A stretch of DNA of 64,000 bases from CAVSRC01 sp963762605 (GCA_963762605.1 CAVXLJ010000026.1:10959-74958), one strand, 5' to 3'. Positions 17,737-26,528 are shown, counted from the stretch's first letter. Translations and numbers: made by a program. The notes: generated from the letters alone by a model not told the origin.

Positions 17737-19690
17737 ATGGCACAAGAAGAACCGAAGATCCGCATTGAGACGCGCGAGGAGCTGATCTACCTGCTCGCCG
17801 AGGCCTCGGCGATCGAGCACAACCTGATGTGCTGCTACCTCTACGCCGCCTGGAGCCTCAAGCGTGGCGAGCACGACGGGCTGACGGCGGAGCAGGCGGC
17901 GGCGGTCAAGCGCTGGCGCCACGCCATCACCTCGGTTGCCATCGAGGAGATGACCCACCTGACGCTGGCTTCGAACCTGCTGGTGGCGATCGGCGCCGGC
18001 CCGCATCTGTCGCGGCCGAACTTCCCGGTTCCCGCCGGCTATCACCCCTCCGGCGTTGTCGTCGAGCTGGCCGGCTTCTCGCCCGCCGTGCTCGATCATT
18101 TCATCTTCCTCGAACGGCCCGAGGGCAAGGTCGCTCCGCAACTCCTCCGAATTCGTCCACCCGGCGGACTACCATCGCACCATGCCCAAGGGCCGGCTGA
18201 TGCCAAGCGCCCAGGATTACGGCACCGTCGGTCACCTCTATCGCGGTATTCGCCACGGCATGGACGTGCTCGCCCATCATATCGGCGAGGCAGCGCTGTT
18301 CTGCGGCGATCCGGCCTCGCAGGTCGGCCCCGGCGACGCCGGTCTGCCGGGCCTCAGCGTCATCACCGACCTGAAGAGCGCCGAGGACGCGATCGAGACG
18401 ATCATCGAACAGGGCGAGGGGGCGCCCAGCCACAGCGAGGACAGCCACTACAACCGCTTCCTCAAGGTGCGCGAGGAATACGCAGCGTTCCTCGCCGCCG
18501 ATCCCGGTTTCGCCCCCGCCTTCCCGGTGGCGCACAATCCGACCATGCGGGCGCCGCTCGACCCGGTGAACCGCGTCCACGTCAACAGCCACGAGGCGGC
18601 GCCGGTCCTCGACCTCGCCAATTCCATCTATGGCGCCATGCTGCGCTGCCTCGGGCAGGCCTTCGGGCGCGGTGCCGACGACACCGAGGGCAAGCGCTTC
18701 TTCGTCGACATGGCCATCGACCTGATGGAGCACCTGCCACCCGTGGCGTCCTATCTGGCGAGCCTGCCCGCCAGCCACGCCCATCCCGGCATCAATGCCG
18801 GCATCACCTTCACCACGCTGCGCGACATGGCACGGTTGCCGCGGGGGCTCAGCGAGAAGCGCATGATGGCCGAACGCGTGGCCGAGATCGCCAAGCATGC
18901 GCGCCATGTATTTCCGGCCGGCCACGCGCTTGCCGGCACGGCGGACACGCTCGACAAGCTTGTCGCCCGCTTCGGCGTCCACAACCTCAAGACCGTCGGC
19001 GCCGACCACCCGCTCCCCGTCCCGGCCAAGAGCGATGATCAGCCGACGAGCGGCGGCGAATGCGAAATCGCTGAGGGCCGCGAGATCGACATCAGCTTCG
19101 ATGGCGTGCGCTGCATCCATGCCCGCTTCTGCGTGCTCGGCGCGCCCACGGTGTTCAAGGCCAACACGCCGGGGACATGGATCTTCCCCGACACGATGCA
19201 GACCGAGGCGCTGGTCCGCGTCGCGCACAATTGCCCGTCCGGCGCCATCACCTACGCCCGCAAGGATGGCGGCCCGGCGGAAGCGCCGCCGCCGGTCAAC
19301 CTGATCCGCCTGCGCGAGAATGGTCCCTACGCCTTCCATGGTCCGCTCACCATCGATGGCGTCAGCATCGGCTATCGCGCCACGCTCTGCCGCTGCGGCG
19401 CGTCGAAGAACAAGCCCTTCTGCGACGGCTCGCACAAGGAGCTTCCCTTCGTGGCGACCGGCGAACCTGAGACGCGCGAGTCCGAGCCGTTGGCCGTGCG
19501 TGACGGGCCGGTGGCGATCGCTCCCGAGACCGACGGGCCGCTTCAGGTCACCGGCAATCTGGAGATCGTCAGCGGCACCGGGCGCACCGTCGACCGGGTG
19601 GTGAAGGCGCGCCTCTGCCGCTGCGGCGGCTCGCGCAACAAGCCGTTCTGCGACAACACCCACAAGCGCATCGGGTTCAAGTCGGGCTGA
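17737..19690 (+). pseudogene. Ferritin-like / 4Fe-4S / double CDGSH fusion gene, frameshifted
   Basis: Two overlapping frames form one protein of about 650 residues. The first frame (17737 to about 18140) encodes a VioB-like ferritin domain with EHNLMCCYLYA and an EEMTH di-iron-type motif. The second (about 18140-19690) resumes with YHRTMPKGRLMPSAQDYGTV and runs to the end. Later come a divergent 4Fe-4S mono-cluster domain (VRCIHARFCVLGAP and HNCPSGAI, about 451-511) and two CDGSH-type iron-sulfur motifs (CRCGASKNKPFCDGSH near 551; CRCGGSRNKPFCDNTH near 626). One extra base around 18134-18137 would explain the break. It may be a real mutation or a sequencing error, because the rest is intact. 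Confidence 0.8.
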
Positions 19691-19706
19691 CGCGCAGCCC
19701 CTGGCA

Positions 19707-20225
19707 TCAGGCGGCCGGTGTAGCGTCGTCTTCGTGCCTGACCTTGCCGATGTCGTGCAGCCGATGGTGCAGGCTGACATCGTCGAGGTGCTGCAGATTG
19801 ACGAACAGGCCGATGCGGGTCGCCAGCATCCGGTAGGCGTCGTCGAAGGCGAGCTGGATCTCTGCCGGCGTGCCGGTCGCGGCGGCCGGGTCGGGAACGC
19901 CCCAATGAGCCGTCGCCGGACGGCCGGGCCAGATCGGGCAGGCCTCTCCGGCGGCGTCGTCGCAGACCGTGAAGATGAAATCCATCTTTGGCGCGTCCGC
20001 GCCGGCGAACTCGTCCCAGCTCTTCGAGCGGAAGCCGCTGACGTCGTAGCCGAGATTTTGAAGCAGGCTGAGCGCGTGCGGATTGACCGTCCCGGACGGA
20101 TGGCTGCCCGCCGAATAGGCCCTGAAGCGGCCCTTGCCCTCGCGGTTGAGGATCGCCTCGGCCAGGATCGAGCGGGCGGAATTACCGGTGCAGATGAACA
20201 GAACGTTGTAGGTTTTGTCGCTCAC
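19707..20225 (-). CDS. arsC: Arsenate reductase, low-molecular-weight phosphatase type
   Basis: A 172-residue ArsC of the protein-tyrosine-phosphatase fold, reducing arsenate to arsenite with thioredoxin or glutathione. The phosphate loop CTGNSARS (Cys12) is near the N-terminus, the second-shell Cys is in VCDDAAGEACP (residues about 87-95), and the acid loop is WGVPDPA. The start is GTG. Unlike usual ars operons no ArsR or ArsB/Acr3 is adjacent; it lies beside ccdA and a thioredoxin-like gene in the same direction. Confidence 0.9.
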   Translation of the reverse strand: MSDKTYNVLFICTGNSARSILAEAILNREGKGRFRAYSAGSHPSGTVNPHALSLLQNLGYDVSGFRSKSWDEFAGADAPKMDFIFTVCDDAAGEACPIWPGRPATAHWGVPDPAAATGTPAEIQLAFDDAYRMLATRIGLFVNLQHLDDVSLHHRLHDIGKVRHEDDATPAA

Positions 20226-20300
20226 CGCGCGCCCCTCCGGCTGAATGTGACCGGCGGTTTTTCGCTGTGTCGTGTGACGGTGATGTGACGCTCGGGCAAT

Positions 20301-21020
20301 TCAGTAGCGCGTCGTCAGTTCCGTCAGCCAGTCCGGCGAGGCCTGCACCAGCGCGGTTTCGATGCGATGGTCGTAGCCGGCCAGGATCGCCACGCCGAAG
20401 ACGATGAGGACGGCGCCAAGCACGATCTTGACGCTTTTTCCCGCGCCAGCGATGCGGTCGCGCCAGGAGAAGATCGCTGTGCGCGACAGCGTGCCGATGA
20501 GGGCCAGTGGCAGCGCCGCGCCAAGGCCGAAGGCGAGCATGGTGAGCGTCACCGTGCCGAGGTCGCGTCCCTGCGAAGCCAGCAGCGAGGCGGCGCCGAG
20601 CGTCGGTCCGACGCACGGGATCCACACCGCGCCGAGCAGCAGGCCGAGGGAGAACTGGCCGCCGATGCCGGCGGTGGAGAGGCTGCCGAAGCGTCGTTCG
20701 CTCCAGTTGCTCACCGGACCGGCGGCAGTTGCCAGCCGCGTCTGCAAGCCGGGGACGACCAGCACCGCGCCGACGGCGAGGAAGAGGATCGCGGCAACGA
20801 AGCGGAAGAAATCCGAATCGAGGCCGATCGAGAAACCGATCGTCGCCACGAACAGGCCGATCGCGGTGAAGGAGAGGGCCAGCCCACCGGCCAGCGCCAG
20901 CGGTCCGAGGCGATGCTCGGCCGCGGCACCGGCAAAGACCAGCGGCAAGAGTGGCAGCACGCAGGGCGACAGGATCGAGAGCACGCCCGCGACAAAGGCG
21001 AGGCCAGTCGTGGCGATCAT
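20301..21020 (-). CDS. ccdA: CcdA-type thiol-disulfide transmembrane transporter
   Basis: A 239-residue membrane protein with about six helices. The two conserved cysteines sit in LSPCVLPLLPLV (helix 1, near residue 19) and WIPCVGPTLGAAS, the pair that carries electrons from cytoplasmic thioredoxin to periplasmic partners. The ATG at 21020 gives the normal CcdA length. The gene immediately before it (25 bases) encodes an exported thioredoxin-like protein, its likely substrate. The neighbouring c-type cytochromes would benefit from haem-site thiol reduction. Confidence 0.9.
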   Translation of the reverse strand: MIATTGLAFVAGVLSILSPCVLPLLPLVFAGAAAEHRLGPLALAGGLALSFTAIGLFVATIGFSIGLDSDFFRFVAAILFLAVGAVLVVPGLQTRLATAAGPVSNWSERRFGSLSTAGIGGQFSLGLLLGAVWIPCVGPTLGAASLLASQGRDLGTVTLTMLAFGLGAALPLALIGTLSRTAIFSWRDRIAGAGKSVKIVLGAVLIVFGVAILAGYDHRIETALVQASPDWLTELTTRY

Positions 21021-21045
21021 GGTTCGGGGGAGGCCGCCGGCGGCT

Positions 21046-21453
21046 TCAGACGGCCTTGGCGAGCAGCGCCGCGATCGCCGCTTCGCTGGTCTGCCACGAG
21101 GAGCGGCCGACCTCCTTGCCGTCCTTGAAGACAATCAGGGTGGAACGCTGCTGAACGCCGAAGGAGCGCATCAGGTCCTTCTCGGTGTCGTAGTCGATGC
21201 CGAACACGGTGAAGCCTGCGAACTTCGGCTGGGCGAAAAGCTTGTCGAGCACGATGTGCTGCTGCTTGCAGGTGATGCACCAGGTGGCCGAAACGTCGAC
21301 CAGCACCGGCTTGCCGGTCGAAAGCGCCGCCTCGAAGGCGGAACGGTCGAAGGGCACGCGCTCGACGGCGGCAGCCGGCCGCGACAGGCCGGGCATGGCG
21401 ACAAGGACGAGGGCGCCGGCCATCAGGCTGAGCGCGGTGCGGCGGCTGATCAT
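21046..21453 (-). CDS. Exported thioredoxin-like protein, CcdA partner
   Basis: A 135-residue protein with a twin-arginine-like leader (SRRTALSLMAGALVLVAMPG) and a thioredoxin domain whose active site is WCITCK near residues 58-63. This resembles the C-terminal domain of DsbD, here encoded separately from its membrane partner CcdA. It is the first gene of a short operon with ccdA. It probably passes electrons to periplasmic cytochrome-maturation or repair targets. Confidence 0.88.
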   Translation of the reverse strand: MISRRTALSLMAGALVLVAMPGLSRPAAAVERVPFDRSAFEAALSTGKPVLVDVSATWCITCKQQHIVLDKLFAQPKFAGFTVFGIDYDTEKDLMRSFGVQQRSTLIVFKDGKEVGRSSWQTSEAAIAALLAKAV

Positions 21454-21642
21454 GCTTGGTCCCGTGAACGTTGTTGCATGGTCACTAATCTAGCCGCCCT
21501 TCCGGGCGGCTGCCGTTCACGATGAAACGGTTGGTGATCACAAGGACGTGGGCACAAACCTGGGGCGCGAACGCGGCAAACGAACAAAAAAGGGCGGCGC
21601 AGGCGGTGCGCCACCCCTTTCCTGCGACGGATGGTGCGGAGA

Positions 21643-21894
21643 CTAGTCGTCCATGCCTTCGCCCATTTCGCCGTGCTCGCCGCGAATGCCGTGCGAATCG
21701 CTGTCGTCGCCGAGCGTCAGCTTCTTGACGTCGACGCCCTTCAGCGGCTCGGCCTTCTCGGCCACGGTCGCGGTGCTGTCGGCCTTGAGAAACAGGTCGT
21801 CGCCCTTGGTCGAGGCCGGCGAGGCGGCGAAGGCGGTGGCACCGACCGCGGTGAGCGAGGTGATGGCGATGATGGCGATGAGGGTCTTGCGCAT
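21643..21894 (-). CDS. Small exported acidic protein, unknown
   Basis: An 83-residue protein with a clear signal peptide (MRKTLIAIIAITSLTAVGAT, cleavage likely after AFA) and a hydrophilic mature part of about 60 residues. It ends in a His/Asp/Glu/Met-rich tail (DSDSHGIRGEHGEMGEGMDD) that could bind metal ions. The family is not recognised. It is divergent from the cytochrome operon, sharing a 129-base promoter region with direct repeats. Confidence 0.7.
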   Translation of the reverse strand: MRKTLIAIIAITSLTAVGATAFAASPASTKGDDLFLKADSTATVAEKAEPLKGVDVKKLTLGDDSDSHGIRGEHGEMGEGMDD

Positions 21895-21983
21895 ATGGGA
21901 TTCTCCTTGCTTGGTTGCCGGGGAGGTCGCCCCCGATGACCCCTGCCTAGAGGAGAGGCCCTGACGGCAGACCCAACCCGCCC

Positions 21984-21999
21984 GTCAGCCCTTTGTCAG
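21984..21999. promoter_or_regulatory. GTCAG direct repeats, 11 bases apart
   Basis: GTCAG occurs at 21984 and 21995, one helical turn apart (context CGTCAGCCCTTTGTCAGC). An inverted CTGACGG lies just upstream at 21961. Eleven-base direct repeats of this kind are typical of OmpR/PhoB-family response regulators. The site sits just before the cytochrome b-diheme operon, but no such regulator is encoded nearby. Confidence 0.4.
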
Positions 22000-22023
22000 C
22001 TAGCCCATGGCACATCCGGGGCC

Positions 22024-23190
22024 ATGGGCGATGCAACGGAACTTGAGGCTCTGCCGGCGCGCGAGATGCCGGATGACGAGACCGCCACGCTCCCGGTGTG
22101 GGATCCGTTCGTCCGCCTGTTTCATTGGTCGCTGGTCGGGGCGATCGGCGTGGCGCTGGCCACCAGCCTGGTGCTGCCGCCGACCTGGATAACGCCGCAC
22201 ATCGTTTCCGGCACGACTGCCGTGGCCCTGGTCGCGGCGCGGATCGTATGGGGCTTTTTCGGTCCGACTTACGCCCGCTTCACCAGCTTCGTGCGCGGGC
22301 CGAAGACGGTGATCGAACATCTTCAGCACCTCAGCGCAGGCAATGCCGGGCACCACATCGGCCACAACCCGCTCGGCGGCGCGATGATCGTGGTGATGTT
22401 CGTCGCGATCCTCTTCCTCGGACTCTCCGGAGCAATTGCCCTCGGCGGGGTCTTCAAGTCGGGTCCGGCCGCCTTTCTGGCGAGCTTCGCCATGGGCGAT
22501 GCAGCGCGTGTCCTTCATCAGCTCGTCGCTTTCGGTCTGATCGGCCTCATCGGTCTCCATCTCGCCGGCGTCGCCTTCGAGACCCGGCGTGGCCGCGAAA
22601 ATCTCGTGGCCGCCATGGTGCATGGCCGCAAGCATATGCACGCCGCCGCGATCGCCGAGCCGCGGCGCATCGCGCGGCCGTTCTTCGCCGCGACTCTGGT
22701 CGCGCTTGCCTTCCTGGTTTCCGGCGCGGCCGTCGTCTCGCTCGCCCAGCGCCCGGCCTTCGGCGTACCAACGGCGCCGCTCGATCCGGTCTATGTCAGC
22801 GAATGCGGCGACTGCCACGCCCCCTATCACCCGAGCCTCGCCCCGGCGGCGGTATGGGTCGCAATCATGGACCACCTCGATCAGCACTTCGGCGAGGACG
22901 CATCGCTGGAGGCGGACAAGGTCGCCGGCATCCGCGCCTATCTCGTCGCCAATGCCGCCGAGGCGGTCGACACCAAGCCGGCCCATCTGTTCAGCGTCCG
23001 CGATCCCGCCGATCCGTTGAAGATCACCGCGACGCCGTGGTGGCGGCGTATTCATTCCGGCATTCCCGGCAGCGTGTTCGCCGCCAAGCCAGTTGGCTCG
23101 CGCGCCAACTGCACCGCCTGCCACCAGGACGCGGCCACCGGCCTGTTCAATCCCGCAAACGTCGCCATACCGAAGGACGCCCAGCTATGA
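22024..23190 (+). CDS. Cytochrome b561-type membrane protein fused to diheme cytochrome c domain
   Basis: A 388-residue protein. The N-terminal part (about 25-215) has the four-helix di-haem cytochrome b fold, beginning VWDPFVRLFHWSLV with the ligand-type His; other helix histidines lie in the HH of GHHIGH, LHQL and LHLAG. A further helix near 222-242 leads to a periplasmic diheme cytochrome c domain with CGDCH (261-265) and CTACH (363-367). In the known SHP gene clusters cytochrome b and diheme c (DHC) are usually separate proteins; here one copy is fused. It probably moves electrons from quinol to the SHP-type protein. Confidence 0.88.
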   Translation: MGDATELEALPAREMPDDETATLPVWDPFVRLFHWSLVGAIGVALATSLVLPPTWITPHIVSGTTAVALVAARIVWGFFGPTYARFTSFVRGPKTVIEHLQHLSAGNAGHHIGHNPLGGAMIVVMFVAILFLGLSGAIALGGVFKSGPAAFLASFAMGDAARVLHQLVAFGLIGLIGLHLAGVAFETRRGRENLVAAMVHGRKHMHAAAIAEPRRIARPFFAATLVALAFLVSGAAVVSLAQRPAFGVPTAPLDPVYVSECGDCHAPYHPSLAPAAVWVAIMDHLDQHFGEDASLEADKVAGIRAYLVANAAEAVDTKPAHLFSVRDPADPLKITATPWWRRIHSGIPGSVFAAKPVGSRANCTACHQDAATGLFNPANVAIPKDAQL

Positions 23191-23615
23191 CCCATCGGAA
23201 TCGTCGCCTGAGCCTTGCCCTCTTCGCCGTCGCCACGCTCGGCCTTGCCGGATTCGCCTTTGCCGGCGCCGGCCAGCAGGCCGTGCTCGATCAATACGCC
23301 GCCCTCGCCAAAGCCGCCGATCCGTCCTTCGCCGGCTTTTCGGCGGACCGCGGCAAGGCCTTCTTCCTGGCGCAGAACAGCTTCAGCGCCGATACGCCGT
23401 CTTGCACGAGCTGCCACACCGCCGATCCGCACAACGCCGGCCAGACCACGGTCGGCCAGGCGATCCAGCCGATGGCGGTGTCGGTGACGCCCGGCCGCTT
23501 CACCGACATGGCCAAGACCGAGAAGTGGTTCCGCCGCAACTGCCACACCGTTCTCGGGCGCGATTGCACGCCGCTCGAAAAGGGCGACTTCATCGCCTTC
23601 ATGACCAGCCAATAG
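23187..23615 (+). CDS. SHP-type monohaem cytochrome (DUF1924)
   Basis: A 142-residue exported cytochrome c of the sphaeroides-haem-protein type. A signal peptide (about 1-26), one CTSCH haem site (73-77), and the WFRRNCHTVLGRDC segment follow. In Rhodobacter SHP, an Asn at this position is an unusual haem ligand that leaves when oxygen binds; Asn118 is the candidate here, flanked by Cys119 and Cys127, which may form a disulfide. The ATG overlaps the upstream TGA (ATGA), so it is coupled to the cytochrome b-diheme c gene. Confidence 0.88.
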   Translation: MTHRNRRLSLALFAVATLGLAGFAFAGAGQQAVLDQYAALAKAADPSFAGFSADRGKAFFLAQNSFSADTPSCTSCHTADPHNAGQTTVGQAIQPMAVSVTPGRFTDMAKTEKWFRRNCHTVLGRDCTPLEKGDFIAFMTSQ

Positions 23616-23625
23616 GGAGGTCACC

Positions 23626-24147
23626 ATGAGGACGCATACCATCGCAGGACTTGCCGCCGTCGCATTCGCGGCCGCGGCTGTGAGCTATGGCCTGTCTTCT
23701 GCCACCGGCGAAGCGGCGCCTGTCGTTGCCCAGGCGGCGCCGGCATCGCCGACCCCAACCGCGACACCGCCAACGCCCGAGCAGACCTTCAACACCGAGT
23801 GCGGCGTCTGCCACATGGCCTATCCGGCGCAATTCCTGCCGGCCCGGTCATGGCAGGCGATCACCGGCGACCTCGCCAACCATTTCGGCGAGGACGCCTC
23901 GCTCGATCCGGCCACGACCAAGGTCATCACCGACTATCTCGTCGCCAATGCCGCCAATTCGCCGAACGGCAATCCGCGCATCCTCGCCGGGATTGCCAAG
24001 GCGGACATACCGCTGCGCATCACCGAGACGCCGTGGTGGATCCGCCGCCATCGCGAGGTCTCGCCCGCGCGATTCACGCAGCCGAACGTCAAGTCGAAGA
24101 GCAACTGTCTGGCTTGCCACAGCAACGGCAATTACGGCGACGACTGA
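23626..24147 (+). CDS. Diheme cytochrome c (DHC type)
   Basis: A 173-residue exported protein: N-terminal membrane/signal segment (about 5-22), a Pro/Ala linker (30-52), then a diheme domain with CGVCH (59-63) and CLACH (161-165). The spacing and the HFGEDASLD and TPWWIRRH segments match the C-terminal domain of the first gene of the operon, so the two domains are paralogous. It is the likely direct redox partner of SHP. GGGAGG lies just before the start. Its end overlaps the convergent epmB by 16 bases. Confidence 0.88.
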   Translation: MRTHTIAGLAAVAFAAAAVSYGLSSATGEAAPVVAQAAPASPTPTATPPTPEQTFNTECGVCHMAYPAQFLPARSWQAITGDLANHFGEDASLDPATTKVITDYLVANAANSPNGNPRILAGIAKADIPLRITETPWWIRRHREVSPARFTQPNVKSKSNCLACHSNGNYGDD

Positions 24148-25370
24148 CCGCCGGCTTCGTCATAGGCGTGCCGCGTGCCGGTGAAATCTTCGACCAGGCA
24201 GGCGCCATCTTCCCGGCTGAGATAGTCCGGGCCGACCGGCGCCTTGCCGGCGCCGCCGGGAATGTCGAGCACATAGGTCGGCTGGCAAAGGCCGGAGAGG
24301 CGGCCGCGTAGCGCCTTCATCAGCGCCTGGCCTTCGGCAATTGTCGTGCGGAAATGCGCGGTGCCCGGCGCCAGGTCGCCGTGGTGCAGGTAATAGGGCT
24401 TGACGCCCGCCTCGACGAAGCCGCGCATCAGCGCCGACATTGTCCCGACGTCGTCGTTGACACCTTTCAGCAGCACGGTCTGGCTGACCAGCGACAGGCC
24501 GGCATCGGCAAGCCGCTTCAATGCGGCGCGGGCTTGGCTTGTCAGCTCGCGCGGATGGTTGGCGTGGACGGCGAGCCACGCCGTCTTGCCAGACGCGGCG
24601 AGCGCGGCGGTGAGGTCTTCCGTGACGCGCTCCGGCGCTACCACCGGCACGCGGCTGTGGAAGCGCACCACCTTCACGTGGTCGATGGCGGAAACGGCCC
24701 GCATCACGGCCTTCAGCCGCCGCGGTGCGGCGATCAGCGGGTCGCCGCCCGACAGGATCACCTCCCAGATGTCGTGGTGATCGCGGATATAGCCGAGCGC
24801 CGCGTCGATCGCGGATTGCGACAGCAGCCCGGCAGCCGGCCGGCCCACCGTCTCGCGGCGGAAGCAGAAGCGGCAATAGACCGGGCACACCGAGACCAGC
24901 TTGAACAGCACCCGGTCGGGATAGCGGTGGATCAGTCCCTCGCTCACTTCATGCGCATTGTCGCCGATCGGGTCGGCGCTCTCCTGTGGCGTCGTCACCA
25001 GTTCGGCGGCATCGGGCACGAACTGGCGGGCAATGGGGTCGGCGGGATCTTGCCGGTCGATGAGTTCGGCCATGACCGGCGTGATCGCCACCGCATAACG
25101 CGCCGCCACTGCGTTCAGATCGGGGCGCTTCTCTTCCGGGGCGAGGCCCGCCGAAACGAGGTCGGCGATGGAGCGCAGCGTCTTTGGTATCGCAGGGTGG
25201 ATTGCGGCACGGTCACCTCTCCCCTGCGGGGAGAGGTCGGCGCGCAGCGCCGGGTGAGGGGGTGCCGAGCTATCCGGATAGGCCGGCGCCCCCTCACCCT
25301 GTCCCTCTCCCCCTCGGGGAGAGGGGACGGATACGGCAGCTCCGCGTCGTGAAAGGGGCATGTCGTTCAT
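24132..25370 (-). CDS. epmB: EF-P lysine 2,3-aminomutase EpmB with in-frame repeat insertion
   Basis: A 412-residue radical SAM enzyme that turns alpha-lysine into beta-lysine for EF-P. The 4Fe-4S motif is CPVYCRFC (Cys162, 166, 169) and the GGD motif is LSGGDPLI. PLP and substrate segments follow, with YYLHHGDLAPGTAHFR. The start overlaps the epmA stop in ATGA, fixing the N-terminus. Residues about 15-53 are translated from a palindromic intergenic-type repeat (25211-25330) with no counterpart in ordinary EpmB. This explains the extra length over the usual 330-350 residues. It probably leaves the core fold intact. Confidence 0.9.
   Translation of the reverse strand: MNDMPLSRRGAAVSVPSPRGGEGQGEGAPAYPDSSAPPHPALRADLSPQGRGDRAAIHPAIPKTLRSIADLVSAGLAPEEKRPDLNAVAARYAVAITPVMAELIDRQDPADPIARQFVPDAAELVTTPQESADPIGDNAHEVSEGLIHRYPDRVLFKLVSVCPVYCRFCFRRETVGRPAAGLLSQSAIDAALGYIRDHHDIWEVILSGGDPLIAAPRRLKAVMRAVSAIDHVKVVRFHSRVPVVAPERVTEDLTAALAASGKTAWLAVHANHPRELTSQARAALKRLADAGLSLVSQTVLLKGVNDDVGTMSALMRGFVEAGVKPYYLHHGDLAPGTAHFRTTIAEGQALMKALRGRLSGLCQPTYVLDIPGGAGKAPVGPDYLSREDGACLVEDFTGTRHAYDEAGGQSSP
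25211..25330. repeat. Rhizobial-type palindromic repeat inside the epmB coding region
   Basis: A nest of inverted repeats. CCTCTCCCC/GGGGAGAGG is at 25216-25236 and GGCGC/GCGCC at 25239-25251. A long pair GGGTGAGGGGGTGCCG/CGGCGCCCCCTCACCC lies at about 25252-25267 and 25284-25299, with one wobble. CCCTCTCCCC/GGGGAGAGGG follows at 25303-25325. This composition is typical of the mobile palindromic units dispersed between genes in rhizobia and relatives. Confidence 0.8.
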
Positions 25371-26410
25371 GGCTCGTCCCTGACACCCGCAACCGGCGTC
25401 CACTGCACCTGGTCGATGGAACTGGCGCCCGTCGAAAGCATCACCAGCCGGTCGAGGCCGAGCGCCACACCGCTGGCCTCCGGCATGTGTTCGAGCGCGG
25501 AGAGAAAATCCTCGTCGAGCGGGTAGCGCTCCCCATGGATGCGTTCCTTCTCGTCCATGTCGGCGGCAAACCGGCGGCGCTGCTCGGCCGCGTCAGTCAG
25601 TTCGGCGAAGCCGTTGGCGAGCTCCACCCCGCAGGCATAGAGCTCAAAGCGTTCGGCAAAGCGCGGGTCCTCCGGCTTGGCGCGCGCCAGCGCCGCTTCG
25701 CTCAACGGATATTCGGTGAGCAGCGTCGCGCGGCCGATGCCGAGCTTCGGCTCGACCTTCTCCACCAGAACGCGGCTGAAGATGTCCGACCACGTATCGT
25801 CGGCGGCGACGCGCAGGCCGCGGGCGATGGCCGCCGTGGCGAAGGCGGCGCGGTCGCTCAAGACACCGACAAGCTCGATGCCGGCATGGATGAGGAAGGC
25901 GTCGGCGACCGTCAGCCGTTCCGGCTCGGCGAAAGGGTCGGCGGCACGCCCGCGCCAGCGGAGCGTGTCCGTTCCGGCAGCGCGTGCCGCTTGCGCCATG
26001 AGTGCCGCGCAATCCGCCATGATCGCCTCGTAAGGCGCTTGTGCCCGGTACCACTCGACCATCGTGAACTCGCTCGCATGCAGCGGTCCGTGCTCGCGGT
26101 TGCGGAAGACGCGGGCGAAATCGACGATTCTGTCCTCGCCGGCCGCCAGCAGCTTCTTCAGCGCGAATTCCGGCGAGGTATGCAGATAGCGCGTCGCCCG
26201 GGTACCATCCGGGCCGATCATTTCGGTAGCAAATCCATGCAGATGGGTCTCGTTTCCGGGCGAAACCTGGAGGATCGCCGCTTCGGTCTCGACGAAGCCC
26301 TGGGCCGCAAACCAAGCCTTCAGCGCCGCCACGATGCGGTTGCGGGTGATGAGCAGCGGCCGCCGGCCACGGTGGCGCTCGCGGTCCCAGAAGGGCGGCA
26401 ATCCGGTCAT
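25367..26410 (-). CDS. epmA: EF-P--lysine ligase EpmA
   Basis: A 347-residue class II lysyl-tRNA-synthetase-like enzyme without the anticodon-binding domain; it attaches beta-lysine to EF-P. Class II motifs are present: motif 2 FRNREHGPLHASEFTMVEWY, and motif 3 GVALGLDRLVMLSTG near the C-terminus. LHTSPEFALKKLLAAG is also a family hallmark. Overlap with epmB (ATGA) and the divergent EF-P gene 118 bases away complete a modification module. Confidence 0.95.
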   Translation of the reverse strand: MTGLPPFWDRERHRGRRPLLITRNRIVAALKAWFAAQGFVETEAAILQVSPGNETHLHGFATEMIGPDGTRATRYLHTSPEFALKKLLAAGEDRIVDFARVFRNREHGPLHASEFTMVEWYRAQAPYEAIMADCAALMAQAARAAGTDTLRWRGRAADPFAEPERLTVADAFLIHAGIELVGVLSDRAAFATAAIARGLRVAADDTWSDIFSRVLVEKVEPKLGIGRATLLTEYPLSEAALARAKPEDPRFAERFELYACGVELANGFAELTDAAEQRRRFAADMDEKERIHGERYPLDEDFLSALEHMPEASGVALGLDRLVMLSTGASSIDQVQWTPVAGVRDEP

Positions 26411-26528
26411 TTCAGGCGCCTGTCCCGGTCATCGGCATGCAAATCCTCTAGCAGTCCACGGCAAAATCGCTAAGGTGCGCGCCAAATCGGCGGGTGCGAG
26501 CGCCGTCTCAGCCATAATCGAGGGTCCC

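Noticed and set aside
18120..18150. Programmed frameshifting in the ferritin/CDGSH gene
   Set aside because: No slippery heptamer, internal Shine-Dalgarno or downstream stem is evident; an indel or sequencing error is simpler.
18101..19780. A 559-codon minus-strand open frame opposite the ferritin/CDGSH fusion gene
   Set aside because: No recognisable motif, composition typical of a shadow frame; the plus strand carries clear metal-binding motifs.
25197..25335. Terminator hairpins upstream of epmB
   Set aside because: The hairpins lie inside the coding frame fixed by the epmA-epmB overlap, so they are a repeat insertion, not a terminator.
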